Source: Cupriavidus pauculus
GTDB lineage: Bacteria; Pseudomonadota; Gammaproteobacteria; Burkholderiales; Burkholderiaceae
Assembly: GCF_003854935.1 (NCBI RefSeq)
Contig: NZ_CP033969.1
Span: forward strand, 1,736,001 to 1,800,000
Length of the DNA stretch: 64,000 nt
Reading direction: 5' to 3'
Below are positions 17,991 to 27,980 of this stretch, in pieces. Made by a program: the position numbers and the translations under genes. The number at the start of each line of letters is the position of its first letter. Position 1 is the stretch's first letter. The notes beneath the pieces were generated by a model that worked only from the letters and a program-made list of their open reading frames with translations, did not search any database and was not told the DNA's origin.

Positions 17991-19796
17991 TTGGAAGCGA
18001 TCGACCATGCCATCCTGATCGGCGCGCTGGTGATGACGGTGGGCATCCTGCTCGGCGTGTTCTCGGCGCGCTTCGGGGTGCCGTTCCTGCTCGTGTTCCT
18101 GGGGGTGGGCATGGCCGCCGGCGTCGATGGCCCGGGCGGCATCCGCTTTTCCAATACCTGGCTCAGCTTCCTGGTGGGCAATGTGGCGCTGGCCGTGATC
18201 CTGCTGGACGGCGGGCTGCGCACGCGGCTGGCCACGTTCCGGGTGGCGCTGCGGCCGTCGCTGTCGCTGGCCACGGTCGGGGTGTTCGTGACGGCCGTGA
18301 TGGTCGGCGTGTTTGCCACATGGATGCTCGGCATCGACTGGAAGCTGGGCCTGCTGCTGGGCGCCATCGTCGGTTCCACCGACGCCGCGGCGGTCTTCTC
18401 GCTGCTCAACAGCAGCGGCATCCGGCTCAAGGAGCGCGTGGCCAGCGTGCTGGAGATCGAATCGGGGCTGAACGACCCGATGGCGATCTTCCTGACCCTG
18501 ACGCTGATCGAATGGATCACGGCGCCGCAGGGGCTGTCGCCCGGGGCGCTGGCCTGGCGGCTGGTGGTCCAGTTCGGCGTGGGCGGCGTGCTGGGCATCG
18601 GTCTGGGCTATTGCATGGCCAACGTGATGGAGCGCGTCAATGTCGCCGAAGGGCTGCAGGCCATCCTGATCTGCTCGGCCGGCTGCATGATCTGGGCGAT
18701 CGTCCAGTCGTTCGGCGGCAGCGGGTTCCTGGCGGTCTACCTGGTGGGCGTGATCGTCGGCAACCGCGACCACGCCGTGGGCGAGGCCGTGCTGCGGGCG
18801 ATGGACGGCATGGCGTGGCTGGCGCAGTCGGCGATGTTCCTGCTGCTGGGCCTGCTGGTCACGCCGCACCGGATCTGGGACATCGCGCTGCCGGCCGTGG
18901 CCCTGGCGCTGTTCCTGATGTGCGTGGCGCGGCCCGTGGCCGTGTTCCTGGCGCTGCTGCCGTTCCGCTTCAACGTGCGCGAGAAAGGCTTCGTGGCCTG
19001 GATGGGGCTGCGCGGCGCGGTGCCGATCGTGCTGTCGCTGTTCCCGCTGCTGCAGGGCATGGAGGATTCCGGGCTGCTGTTCCGGCTGGCGTTTGCCGTG
19101 GTGCTGGCCAGCCTGCTGTGCCAGGGCACGACCGTGGCGCTGGCCGCCCGGCTGGCGCGGGTGCTGCGCCCGCGCTACGACGAGCCGATCTCGCGCGAGC
19201 GCCTGCGCGGCGTGCATCCGCCCGGGCTGGAGTTGATGCAGTTCATGGTGGCGCCCAATGCGTCGATGCAGGACCTGCGCGCGGACCAAGTGGAACTGCC
19301 GCCGCGCAGCGCGCTGGTGTCGGTGGCGCGCGACGGCGAGCTGGTGCCGCTGGACCAGGTGGTGCTGCGCGCCGGCGACATCGTGTCCGTGCTGGCGCCC
19401 ACGCCGGCGCTGCCGCGGCTGTCGCGGATGTTCCTGACCGAGACCACGCCGCCCGCCTGGGACCAGGTGGCCCACGACTTCCTGCTCGATGCCGAGGCGC
19501 GGCTCGCGGACGTCGCCGCGCTCTACGGCGCCGGCCCGCTGCCGCCCGGCCAGCAGGACAGCACGCTGGCCGAGGCGATGCTGGCCGCCTTTCCGTCGCC
19601 GCCCGTGGAGGGCGACACCGTGGAGATTGCCGGCCTGCGGCTGTCGGTCACGCGGATGGAAGGGCCCCGGATCGTCCAGGTGGGGCTGCTGCTGCCGCGC
19701 AACGCGGCCGAGGAGGCCCGGGACGACAAGGCGCGGCTGTGGCGCCTGCGGGACCGGGCCCGGCCGCTCAGTCCACCTTCGCGCCGGAAACCTTGA
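17991..19796 (+). CDS. cvrA: potassium/proton antiporter, CvrA (NhaP2) type
   Basis: The 601-residue protein aligns over its length with E. coli CvrA/NhaP2. Residues 1-400 form a CPA1 antiporter of about 12 spans with VALAVILLDGGLRTR, GAIVGSTDAAAVFSLL (Asp-Ala in the ion path) and LEIESGLNDPMA. Residues about 415-480 form a TrkA-C domain and the tail is cytosolic. It exchanges K+ (or Na+) for protons at the inner membrane and the C-terminal part probably senses ligands. Translation starts at TTG 17991 with AGGAG six bases upstream. The 3' end overlaps the convergent Bug gene by 29 bases. Confidence 0.93.
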   Translation: MEAIDHAILIGALVMTVGILLGVFSARFGVPFLLVFLGVGMAAGVDGPGGIRFSNTWLSFLVGNVALAVILLDGGLRTRLATFRVALRPSLSLATVGVFVTAVMVGVFATWMLGIDWKLGLLLGAIVGSTDAAAVFSLLNSSGIRLKERVASVLEIESGLNDPMAIFLTLTLIEWITAPQGLSPGALAWRLVVQFGVGGVLGIGLGYCMANVMERVNVAEGLQAILICSAGCMIWAIVQSFGGSGFLAVYLVGVIVGNRDHAVGEAVLRAMDGMAWLAQSAMFLLLGLLVTPHRIWDIALPAVALALFLMCVARPVAVFLALLPFRFNVREKGFVAWMGLRGAVPIVLSLFPLLQGMEDSGLLFRLAFAVVLASLLCQGTTVALAARLARVLRPRYDEPISRERLRGVHPPGLELMQFMVAPNASMQDLRADQVELPPRSALVSVARDGELVPLDQVVLRAGDIVSVLAPTPALPRLSRMFLTETTPPAWDQVAHDFLLDAEARLADVAALYGAGPLPPGQQDSTLAEAMLAAFPSPPVEGDTVEIAGLRLSVTRMEGPRIVQVGLLLPRNAAEEARDDKARLWRLRDRARPLSPPSRRKP

Positions 19797-20772
19797 CCAC
19801 CTGACCGTACTTCTTCAGCTCGCGCTGGATCAGCGCGCCGAACTGCTCGGGCGTGGTCGGCGCCGGCTGGGCGCCGATGCGGGCCAGGCGGGCCTTCATG
19901 TCGTCGGTTTTCAGGATGGTGACGATGTCGTGGTTCAGGCGGTCGACGATCTCGCGCGGCGTGCCGGCCGGCGCCAGCACCCCGAACCAGGTGGAGATAT
20001 CGAAGCCTTCCAGCCCCAGGCCCTTGCCGGCCTCGGCAATCGTCGGCAGTTCGGGGAACATGGCGGCGCGGCCGGCCGTGGTCACGGCGAACGCCTTGAG
20101 CTTGCCGGCCTTGATGTTGGCCGATGCCGACGCCAGGTTGTCGAAGATCAGGTCGGTCTGGCCCGACAGCACCGACAGCTGGGCCGGCGAGGCGCCGTTG
20201 TACGGGATATGGACCATGCTGATGCGCGCCATGCTCTTGAACAGCTCGCCGGACAGGTGGCCCGCGCTGCCGTTGCCGCCCGACGCATAGTCGAGCTTGC
20301 CCGGATGCTTGCGCGCGTATTCCACCAGGTCGCGCACGTTGTTGATCTGCAGCTCGGCGGCCTTGCCCGGGTGCATCACCAGCACGTTCGGCACGTCGGC
20401 CACCAGCGTGATCGGCGCGAAGTCCTTGACCGGGTCGTACGGCATCTTCGTGAACAGCGTGGGGTTGATCGCGTGCGTGGCCACCGCGCCCATCAGGATC
20501 GTGTAGCCGTCGGCCGGTTGCTTGGCGACGTAGTCGGCGCCCAGGTTGCCGCCCGCGCCGGGCTTGTTTTCCACCACCACCGGCTGGCCCAGGCTGTCGC
20601 GCAGCTTCTCGCCGATGGCGCGCGCCACGGTGTCCAGCGGGCCGCCGGCCGGGTAGGGCACGACAAAGCGCAGCGGTTTGGTAGGCCAGTTGCCGGCGGC
20701 GGCATGGGCCGGGGCGGTCAGGGACAAGGCGGTCAGGGACAGCGCGGCGGCCGTGAGCAGGGTCTTCAGCAT
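19768..20772 (-). CDS. Bug/TctC family periplasmic substrate-binding protein
   Basis: The 334-residue precursor has a signal peptide ending APAHA. The Bug core follows: WPTKPLRFVVPYPAGGPLDTVARA, VVENKPGAGGNLGADYVAK, then LDYASGGNGSAGHLSGELF and a C-terminal FDISTWFGVLAP block. It binds a small, usually carboxylate, ligand in the periplasm. The gene is monocistronic-looking and faces cvrA, overlapping its last 29 bases. No permease adjoins it. TctBA lies about 2.6 kb beyond its 3' end, so it could serve as an orphan receptor for that system. Confidence 0.92.
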   Translation of the reverse strand: MLKTLLTAAALSLTALSLTAPAHAAAGNWPTKPLRFVVPYPAGGPLDTVARAIGEKLRDSLGQPVVVENKPGAGGNLGADYVAKQPADGYTILMGAVATHAINPTLFTKMPYDPVKDFAPITLVADVPNVLVMHPGKAAELQINNVRDLVEYARKHPGKLDYASGGNGSAGHLSGELFKSMARISMVHIPYNGASPAQLSVLSGQTDLIFDNLASASANIKAGKLKAFAVTTAGRAAMFPELPTIAEAGKGLGLEGFDISTWFGVLAPAGTPREIVDRLNHDIVTILKTDDMKARLARIGAQPAPTTPEQFGALIQRELKKYGQVVKVSGAKVD

Positions 20773-20854
20773 GTCAGCGTGGTACGGATCGGGAATCTTG
20801 GAAGGGCCGGCGCGTACGTTGCGCGCCAGCCTCACGGGAGCAAAGTCGGCCGGG

Positions 20855-21310
20855 TCAGCGGATGCCGATGCCGCGCGCCATCATCACGGCGCACAGCGGC
20901 AGCAGGATCACCAGGTGGGCCTCGATCATGACCCACCGGCGGGCCTTGCGGATCTCGGCCGGCGTCGGCACGAAGTCGGGCAGGTGCCGCGCCTGCTTGC
21001 GCCACCGGGCGAACATGAACGTGGGCGGCAGCGAGCACAGCGCGATCACCACGAATACCGTCATCTTGGCGTGGAACCAGGGGTTGTGGACGTAGAAATC
21101 CGCGCCCTTGGCGCCGTAGAACAGCCGCAGCAGGCCGGTGGCCAGCGTGGCCAGCGCCGACAGGAAATAGACCAGGTCGTAGATCGACAGGCGGCGGACG
21201 GCCGCGGGCGTCATGTCCGGGCGCAGCACCACGGCTTCGGCGGCCATCAGCGTGATCAGCACGAAGATGGCCGTGTAGTGCAGGAACGCGAGCAGGGCGT
21301 CGGTCAGCAT
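20855..21310 (-). CDS. DUF2214 family membrane protein
   Basis: The 151-residue protein has four hydrophobic segments (roughly residues 5-28, 45-68, 82-102 and 128-148). It matches the pattern of the DUF2214 predicted membrane family, including FLHYTAIFVLI, the YFLSALATLATGLLRLFYGAKG segment and FHAKM. The function of the family is unknown. The conserved histidines (FLHY, FHAK) hint at a cofactor or proton role, which is speculation. It is on the same strand as the Bug gene with an 82-base gap. Confidence 0.8.
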   Translation of the reverse strand: MLTDALLAFLHYTAIFVLITLMAAEAVVLRPDMTPAAVRRLSIYDLVYFLSALATLATGLLRLFYGAKGADFYVHNPWFHAKMTVFVVIALCSLPPTFMFARWRKQARHLPDFVPTPAEIRKARRWVMIEAHLVILLPLCAVMMARGIGIR

Positions 21311-21411
21311 GCATTCTCCTAGGGATGGAAAAACGTCATGATCACCGGCCCGGCCGCCCGCCAGGGGCGGGCGCGGTCAAGTCCGGGCCGGTCTGGCCGG
21401 GCGCGCCGGGC

Positions 21412-22632
21412 TCAGACCACACCCTTGGCGCGCAGGGCGGCGATGTGTTCGGCACTGTAGCCGAGTGTCTCGTCCAGCACCATATCGGTGTGCTCGCCCA
21501 GCAACGGCGGGTGGCGCAGCGCCTCGGGCGGGGTGGCGCTCATCTTCATCGGGCTGCCGACCAGCTTGACCGTGCCGCCGGTGGGGTGGGGCAGGTCCAC
21601 GCGCAGGCCGCGCGCCAGCACCTGCTCGTTCTCGAAGACTTCGTCCAGCGTGTTGATCGGGCCGCACGGCACGCCGGCGCGTTCCAGGTCCAGGATCCAC
21701 TGCTCGCGCGTGCGCGGCAGCACCATCTCGGCCAGGATGGGCACCAGCACGTCGCGGTGCGCCACGCGCTGCGGATTGGTGGCAAAGCGCGGGTCGTCGG
21801 CCAGTTCCGGCCGGCCGCCGGCGGTCACGAACTTGCGGAACTGCCCGTCGTTGCCCACCGCGACGATGATCCAGCCGTCGGCGGCGTGGAAGGTCTGGTA
21901 GGGCACGATGTTCGGGTGGGCGTTGCCCCAGCGCCGGGGCGCCACGCCGCTGGCCAGGTAGTTGGTGTTCATGTTGGCCAGCATCGACACCTGCACGTCG
22001 AGCAGCGCCATGTCGATGTACTGGCCGCAGCCGGTGCGGTCGCGGTGCGCCAGCGCGGCCAGCACGGCGATCGTCGCGTACTGGCCGGTCATCAGGTCGG
22101 AAATCGCCACGCCGGCCTTCTGCGGCCCGCCGCCGGGCAGGTCGTCGCGCTCGCCGGTCAGGCTCATGAAGCCGCCCATGCCCTGGATGATGAAGTCGTA
22201 GCCGGGGCGCTGCGCGTACGGGCCGGTCTGGCCGAAGCCGGTGACCGAGCAGTAGATGATGTCCGGCTTGACCGCCTTCAGCGATTCGTAGTCCAGCCCA
22301 TACTTCTCAAGTTGCCCGACCTTGTAGTTTTCCAGCACCACGTCGCTGCGGGCAGCCAGGTCGCGCACGATCTGCTGGCCCTCGGGCGTGCTGATGTCGC
22401 AGGTCACCGAGCGCTTGTTGCGGTTGGCGGCCAGGTAGTAGGCGGCCTCGGCGGTGTCCTGGCCGTCGGGGGTCTTGAGCCAGGGCGGGCCCCAGATGCG
22501 GGTGTCGTCGCCGGCGCCGGGGCGCTCGATCTTGATCACGTCGGCGCCAAAGTCGGCAAGGTTCTGGGCGCACCAGGGGCCCGCGAGCACGCGGGTCAGG
22601 TCCAGGACGCGGAGATGGCTTAAGGCTCCCAT
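21412..22632 (-). CDS. CaiB/BaiF (family III) CoA-transferase, canonical
   Basis: The 406-residue protein has the normal family layout. The N-terminal LRVLDLTRVLAGPWCAQNLADFGADVIKIE is followed by NRNKRSVTCDISTPEG and by GVAISDLMTGQYATIAVLAAL with the catalytic Asp. The small domain contains DGWIIVAVGNDGQFRKF and the tail reads PPLLGEHTDMVL. Family members move CoA between carboxylic acids by a ping-pong or ternary mechanism; the closest-looking ones are formyl- and succinyl-CoA dependent. Substrates cannot be assigned. The start MGALSHLRVLDL is the family start. Confidence 0.93.
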   Translation of the reverse strand: MGALSHLRVLDLTRVLAGPWCAQNLADFGADVIKIERPGAGDDTRIWGPPWLKTPDGQDTAEAAYYLAANRNKRSVTCDISTPEGQQIVRDLAARSDVVLENYKVGQLEKYGLDYESLKAVKPDIIYCSVTGFGQTGPYAQRPGYDFIIQGMGGFMSLTGERDDLPGGGPQKAGVAISDLMTGQYATIAVLAALAHRDRTGCGQYIDMALLDVQVSMLANMNTNYLASGVAPRRWGNAHPNIVPYQTFHAADGWIIVAVGNDGQFRKFVTAGGRPELADDPRFATNPQRVAHRDVLVPILAEMVLPRTREQWILDLERAGVPCGPINTLDEVFENEQVLARGLRVDLPHPTGGTVKLVGSPMKMSATPPEALRHPPLLGEHTDMVLDETLGYSAEHIAALRAKGVV

Positions 22633-22799
22633 GGCGGTACGGGCGGGCAGGTCTTGAGGAGCCAGCACTCTATCACCGGCCCCGGCGCCCACGCGCCCGG
22701 CCGGGGCGCCGCCGGCGGTTCCGTGGGCGATAACCGGACAGCCGGGCGGCGGGCCGGCCACGCGCCGCCCGGCCAGTGCCTGCGGGCAGGGCTTGCCCG

Positions 22800-22805
22800 T
22801 ATAAT
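22800..22805 (+). promoter_or_regulatory. putative alaS -10 box (TATAAT)
   Basis: A perfect TATAAT, preceded by CCCG, lies 67 bases upstream of the alaS ATG. No convincing -35 is seen at 16-18 bases. Confidence 0.5.
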
Positions 22806-22871
22806 CAACGGTTTGCAAATCCACCCTGACTGACTGCGCCCTGCCACGACGCGGGAGGCGCCCGATACAAC

Positions 22872-25496
22872 ATGAAAGTCTCCGACATCCGCAGCAAGTT
22901 CCTGCAGTTCTACGAGTCGAAGGACCATACCGTGGTCCGCTCGTCCAGCCTGGTGCCGGCGAACGACCCGACGCTGCTGTTCACCAATTCGGGCATGGTG
23001 CAGTTCAAGGACGTGTTCCTGGGCACCGACAAGCGTCCCTACTCGCGCGCCACGTCGTCCCAGCGTTCGGTGCGGGCGGGCGGCAAGCACAACGATCTCG
23101 AAAATGTCGGCTATACGGCACGTCACCACACGTTCTTCGAGATGCTGGGCAATTTCTCGTTCGGCGACTACTTCAAGCGTGACGCCATCCAGTACGCCTG
23201 GGAGCTGCTGACCAAGGTCTACCAGCTGCCGGCGGACAAGCTCTGGGTCACGGTCTACGCCGAGGACGACGAAGCCTACGACATCTGGGCCAAGGAAGTG
23301 GGCGTGCCGGTCGAGCGCATCGTGCGCATCGGCGACAACAAGGGCGCGCGCTACGCGTCGGACAACTTCTGGCAGATGGCCGATACCGGCCCGTGCGGCC
23401 CGTGCTCGGAAATCTTCTACGACCACGGCCCCGAGGTCTGGGGCGGCCCGCCGGGATCGCCCGAGGAAGACGGCGACCGCTACATCGAGATCTGGAACCT
23501 GGTGTTCATGCAGTTCAACCGCGACGAGCAGGGCAACATGACGCGCCTGCCCAAGCCGTGCGTGGACACCGGCATGGGCCTGGAGCGCATTGCCGCCGTG
23601 CTCCAGCACGTGCACAGCAACTACGAGATCGACCTGTTCCAGGCGCTGATCCGAGCCGCCGGCCGCGAGACCCGCACCGCCGACCTGGGCCACAACTCGC
23701 TCAAGGTCATTGCCGACCATATCCGCGCCTGCTCGTTCCTGATCGTCGACGGCGTGATCCCCGGCAACGAAGGCCGTGGCTACGTGCTGCGCCGCATCGT
23801 GCGCCGCGCCATCCGCCATGGCTACAAGCTGGGCCAGAAGACCCCGTTCTTCCACAAGCTCGTGGCGGACCTGGTGGCGCAGATGGGCGAGGCGTACCCG
23901 GAACTGGCCGACGCCGAGTCGCGCGTGGTCGAGGTGCTCAAGGCCGAGGAAGAGCGCTTCTTCGAGACCATCGAGAACGGCATGTCGATCCTGGACACCG
24001 CCGTGGCCGACCTGAAGGCCAAGGGCGGCAACGTGCTGGACGGCGAACTGGCGTTCAAGCTGCACGACACGTTCGGCTTCCCGCTGGACCTGACGCAGGA
24101 CGTGGCGCGCGAGCAGGAGATCACCGTCGACGAGGCCGCCTTCGACGCCGCCATGACGCGCCAGCGCGAGCAGGCGCGCGCGGCCGGCAAGTTCAAGATG
24201 GCCGCCGGCCTGGAGTACACGGGCGACAAGACCGTGTTCCACGGCTACGACGCGCTGAGCAAGGAAGGCGTGCGCGTGACCGCGCTGTACGTGGACGGCG
24301 CCTCGGTCGACACGATGCAGCCGGGCCAGACCGGCGTGGTCGTGCTGGACAACACGCCGTTCTACGCCGAATCGGGCGGCCAGGTGGGCGACCAGGGCAC
24401 GCTCGTGTCCGGCCCCGCCGTCTTCACCGTGGCGGACACCACCAAGATCCAGGCCGACGTGTACGGCCACCAGGGCACGCTGGCCAATGGCCCGCTCAAG
24501 GTGGGCGACACGGTGGCGGCCCAGGTCGACGCCGTCCGCCGCGCGCGCACCGTACGCAACCACTCGGCCACGCACCTGATGCACAAGGCGCTGCGCGAGG
24601 TGCTGGGCAGCCACGTGCAGCAGAAGGGCTCGCTGGTCGACCCGGACAAGACGCGCTTCGACTTCTCGCACAACGCCCCGCTGACCGACGCGCAGATCCG
24701 CCAGATCGAGGAGATCGTCAACGCCGAGATCCTGGCCAACGCGCCCACCGTGGCCGCCGTCATGCCGTTCGACGACGCGGTCAAGAGCGGCGCGATGGCG
24801 CTGTTCGGCGAAAAGTACGGCGACGACGTGCGCGTGCTGTCGATCGGCACCTCCAAGGAACTGTGCGGCGGCACCCACGTGACGCGCACCGGCGACATCG
24901 GCCTGTTCAAGATCGTCGTGGAAGCCGGCGTCGCGGCCGGCATCCGCCGCGTGGAGGCCATCACCGGCGACAACGCGCTGCACTACCTGCAGTCGCTCGA
25001 CGCCCGCCTGAACGAGGCCGCCGCCGCGCTGCGCGCCCAGCCGTCCGAACTGGTGCCGCGTATCGGCCAGGTGCAGGAGCAGGTGCGCGCGCTGGAAAAG
25101 GAGCTGGAAAAGCTCAAGAGCAAGCTGGCGTCGTCGCAGGGCGATGAACTCGTGTCGCAGGCCGTCGACGTCAAGGGCCTGAAGGTGCTGGCCGCCCAGC
25201 TTGAAGGCGCCGACGTGAAGACGCTGCGCGAGACGATGGACAAGCTCAAGGACAAGCTCCAGAGCGCCGCCATCGTGCTGGCCGCCGTGGCCGACGGCAA
25301 GGTCAGCCTGATCGCGGGCGTGACCGCCGACGCCACGTCGAAGGTCAAGGCCGGCGAACTCGTCAACTTCGTCGCCCAGCAGGTTGGCGGCAAGGGCGGC
25401 GGCCGCCCCGACATGGCCCAGGCCGGCGGCACCGACCCGGCCGGCCTGCCCAAGGCCCTGGCCGGCGTCACGGAGTGGGTCTCGGCCAAGGTCTGA
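22872..25496 (+). CDS. alaS: alanyl-tRNA synthetase
   Basis: The 874-residue class II synthetase charges tRNA-Ala. The catalytic domain begins [17 protein letters not shown] and includes [15 protein letters not shown]. The editing domain has the zinc-binding [11 protein letters not shown] near residue 563 and [13 protein letters not shown] near 664. The C-Ala domain is preceded by a coiled coil ([18 protein letters not shown]) and ends [17 protein letters not shown]. Length and domain order are standard. It is monocistronic, with its own promoter and a strong terminator. Confidence 0.98.
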   Translation: MKVSDIRSKFLQFYESKDHTVVRSSSLVPANDPTLLFTNSGMVQFKDVFLGTDKRPYSRATSSQRSVRAGGKHNDLENVGYTARHHTFFEMLGNFSFGDYFKRDAIQYAWELLTKVYQLPADKLWVTVYAEDDEAYDIWAKEVGVPVERIVRIGDNKGARYASDNFWQMADTGPCGPCSEIFYDHGPEVWGGPPGSPEEDGDRYIEIWNLVFMQFNRDEQGNMTRLPKPCVDTGMGLERIAAVLQHVHSNYEIDLFQALIRAAGRETRTADLGHNSLKVIADHIRACSFLIVDGVIPGNEGRGYVLRRIVRRAIRHGYKLGQKTPFFHKLVADLVAQMGEAYPELADAESRVVEVLKAEEERFFETIENGMSILDTAVADLKAKGGNVLDGELAFKLHDTFGFPLDLTQDVAREQEITVDEAAFDAAMTRQREQARAAGKFKMAAGLEYTGDKTVFHGYDALSKEGVRVTALYVDGASVDTMQPGQTGVVVLDNTPFYAESGGQVGDQGTLVSGPAVFTVADTTKIQADVYGHQGTLANGPLKVGDTVAAQVDAVRRARTVRNHSATHLMHKALREVLGSHVQQKGSLVDPDKTRFDFSHNAPLTDAQIRQIEEIVNAEILANAPTVAAVMPFDDAVKSGAMALFGEKYGDDVRVLSIGTSKELCGGTHVTRTGDIGLFKIVVEAGVAAGIRRVEAITGDNALHYLQSLDARLNEAAAALRAQPSELVPRIGQVQEQVRALEKELEKLKSKLASSQGDELVSQAVDVKGLKVLAAQLEGADVKTLRETMDKLKDKLQSAAIVLAAVADGKVSLIAGVTADATSKVKAGELVNFVAQQVGGKGGGRPDMAQAGGTDPAGLPKALAGVTEWVSAKV

Positions 25497-25525
25497 CGCG
25501 GCTGATTCCTGCCAGGAAGTCTTGG

Positions 25526-25554
25526 AAAGCGCCTGCGATGCAGGCGCTTTTTTT
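25526..25554 (+). terminator. strong Rho-independent terminator after alaS
   Basis: An 11-base perfect stem (AAAGCGCCTGC at 25526-25536 with 25540-25550) has a three-base loop and runs into seven consecutive T. Confidence 0.92.
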
Positions 25555-25568
25555 GCGCCCGCCGCCCG

Positions 25569-26321
25569 CTACTTCCCCCCGCCCGTCATCGTCGACACGA
25601 TGTCGATGGGCAGCGGGAAGACGATGGTCGAGCTCTTGTCGCCGGCGATCTGGGTCAGCGTCTGCAGATAGCGCAGCTGCATGGCCTGGGGCTGGCGGGC
25701 GAGCATCTGGGCGGCCTCCAGCAGCTTCTCGGACGCCTGCAGCTCGCCCTCGGCGTGGATCACCTTGGCCCGCCGTTCGCGCTCGGCCTCGGCCTGGCGG
25801 GCAATGGCGCGCACCATCGACTCGTTCAGGTCCACGTGCTTGATCTCGACGTTGGACACCTTGATGCCCCAGGCGTCGGTCTGGGCGTCCAGCACCTTCT
25901 GGATGTCGAGGTTGAGCTTTTCGCGCTCGGCCAGCATTTCGTCGAGTTCGTGCTTGCCCAGCACCGAGCGCAGCGTGGTCTGGGCGAGCTGGCTGGTGGC
26001 CTCCAGGAAGTTGGCGACCTGGATGATGGCCCGTTCGGGGTCCACCACGCGGAAATAGATCACGGCGTTGACCTTGACCGACACGTTGTCGTGGGAGATC
26101 ACGTCCTGCGGCGGCACGTCGAGCACCACCGTGCGCAGGTCCACGCGCACCATCTGCTGCACCGCCGGGATGATCAGCACCAGCCCCGGCCCCTTGACGC
26201 GCCAGAACCGGCCCAGCATGAACACCACGCCGCGCTCGTACTCGCGCAGCACGCGGAACGCGGCCACCACCAGCAGGACGAGCAGGAAGACCACACCACC
26301 GAAGCTGAATCCGAATGCCAT
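25569..26321 (-). CDS. slipin (SPFH/stomatin) family protein
   Basis: The 250-residue protein has one N-terminal membrane segment (about residues 5-23) followed by the SPFH domain: [43 protein letters not shown], then the [20 protein letters not shown] coiled region. Slipins assemble as membrane-bound oligomers. The gene is 18 bases downstream of an NfeD gene. This pairing is common in bacteria, where the NfeD protease is thought to process or partner with the slipin. Confidence 0.95.
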   Translation of the reverse strand: MAFGFSFGGVVFLLVLLVVAAFRVLREYERGVVFMLGRFWRVKGPGLVLIIPAVQQMVRVDLRTVVLDVPPQDVISHDNVSVKVNAVIYFRVVDPERAIIQVANFLEATSQLAQTTLRSVLGKHELDEMLAEREKLNLDIQKVLDAQTDAWGIKVSNVEIKHVDLNESMVRAIARQAEAERERRAKVIHAEGELQASEKLLEAAQMLARQPQAMQLRYLQTLTQIAGDKSSTIVFPLPIDIVSTMTGGGK

Positions 26322-26339
26322 GTCGGGCTCCTTGTCGAG

Positions 26340-27767
26340 TCAGGCGTCGTGAATGGGCGCCACGTCCAGCACCAGCCCGTGGCGGCCGGTCACGCGCACC
26401 GCCTGGCCGCGCGCCAGCGGGCCGGGTGCGTGGATGCGCCAGGATTCGCCGCGCACCATGGCCCAGCCGTCGGCCGGTGCGCCGGGCACCTGTCCGGCAT
26501 CGTCGACCATCACGCCGACGCTGCCGACCAGCGTGTCCGCGCCGCTGACTACGGGCCGCCGCCGCGCGCGCAGCAGCAGCGCCGACATGCCGAACACGAA
26601 GATGGCCGACACGCCGCACAGGCCGGCGATCAGCGCCAGCGGCACGCCAAGGCCGGGCACGTCGGTATCGATCAGCATCAGCGCGCCGAATCCGAACGCA
26701 ATGATGCCGCCGATGCCCACGGCGCCGAACGTCGGCAGGAACAGCTCGGCCACCATGCAGGCCACGCCGAACGCGATCAGCGCCAGCCCGGCGTAGTTGA
26801 TGGGCAGCATCTGCAGCGCGAACAGGCCCAGCAGCAGGCAGATGGCGCCAGCAATGCCGGGCACCACCATGCCGGGCGTGGAGAATTCGAAGATCAGCCC
26901 GTAGATGCCGATCATCATCAGGATCAGCGCCACGCTGGGGTCCGTGATGACGGCCAGCAGGCGGCTGCGCCAGTCGGGTTCCAGGGTGACCACCGGCGCG
27001 CCGGCCGTGCGCAGCGTGCGGGTGGCGCCGGCGACCTCGTAGCGCTTGCCGTCGACCCTGGCCAGCAGGGCCGGCAGGTCGGGCGCGACGAAATCGGCCA
27101 CCTTCTGGGTCACGGCCTCGTCGGCGGACAGGCTCACGGCCTCGCGCACGGCCCGCTCGCCCCATTCGGCGTTGCGGTGCCGAAGCTGCGCCAGCCCGCG
27201 GATATAGGCGCTGGCGTCGTGCATCTGCTTGCGCGTCATGGTGTCTTCGCCGGCCGGTGCGCTGGCGGGCGCCGAGGCCGGGCCGGGCTGCGCTTCCGGC
27301 CGCGGCCCGCCGATACCGATGGCCACCGGGCTGGCCGCGCCCAGGTTGGTGCCGGGCGCCATGGCCGCGATATGGCTGGCGTAGAGGATGTAGGTGCCGG
27401 CGCTGGCGGCGCGGGCGCCACCGGGCGCCACGTAGGTGGCCACCGGCACCGGCGACGCCAGGATGGCCTGGATGATGTCGCGCATCGACTTGTCGAGCCC
27501 GCCCGGCGTGTCCATCCGCAGCACGATCAACTGGGCGCCGTCCTGGCGGGCGCGGTCCATGCCCCGCACGGCAAAACTGGCGCTGGCCGGGCCGATGGCG
27601 CCCTGCAGCGGGATCACGAAGACCGGCGCTGGCGCGGCCGGGGACGGCGCTGCCTGGGCCAGCGCACGGGGCAGGCACGCCAGCGCCAGGGCCAGGCAGG
27701 CCAGCGCCAGCCAGTGCACCCAGGGTGGCGCGCGATGATGCCGATGGGGCGCGAATGCGTGTGTCAT
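26340..27767 (-). CDS. NfeD family membrane-bound serine protease, long form
   Basis: The 475-residue protein has a signal peptide (through LPRALAQA, residue 39) and a ClpP-like periplasmic protease domain with DTPGGLDKSMRDI and GGARAASAGTYI. Ser122 is the probable nucleophile, and Lys180 in TRKQMHDASAYIRG is a candidate for the dyad partner. About five membrane spans follow (residues 285-405), then a C-terminal OB-fold NfeD domain. Long NfeD proteins cleave hydrophobic stretches of stomatin partners. The slipin gene directly downstream fits that role. Confidence 0.93.
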   Translation of the reverse strand: MTHAFAPHRHHRAPPWVHWLALACLALALACLPRALAQAAPSPAAPAPVFVIPLQGAIGPASASFAVRGMDRARQDGAQLIVLRMDTPGGLDKSMRDIIQAILASPVPVATYVAPGGARAASAGTYILYASHIAAMAPGTNLGAASPVAIGIGGPRPEAQPGPASAPASAPAGEDTMTRKQMHDASAYIRGLAQLRHRNAEWGERAVREAVSLSADEAVTQKVADFVAPDLPALLARVDGKRYEVAGATRTLRTAGAPVVTLEPDWRSRLLAVITDPSVALILMMIGIYGLIFEFSTPGMVVPGIAGAICLLLGLFALQMLPINYAGLALIAFGVACMVAELFLPTFGAVGIGGIIAFGFGALMLIDTDVPGLGVPLALIAGLCGVSAIFVFGMSALLLRARRRPVVSGADTLVGSVGVMVDDAGQVPGAPADGWAMVRGESWRIHAPGPLARGQAVRVTGRHGLVLDVAPIHDA

Positions 27768-27980
27768 GGCGGGGCGCGGCCCGCCAGGGATGCCGTGGCC
27801 GCGCCACTTTCAGTGTAGGCGACCGGCCACATCGTGCCGGGTCGAAAGCGGGCCCGGCGGTCGGCCAATGCCCCCGGCGGCACATCGGGTTTCGTACGGG
27901 TTTCGTACGCCATTTCGCCAACCGTGCTTGAATCTGCCTGGTCCCCCTCCCATCGCCCCACGGCTCAGAAGACAACCCCC

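Noticed and set aside
22620-24983. A long minus-strand frame antisense to alaS, and similar long antisense frames opposite valS, glnS, polA and tctA
   Set aside because: These are the mirror frames expected in GC-rich coding DNA. The proteins are His/Arg/Val-rich with no family signature, and the opposite strand encodes a complete known protein.
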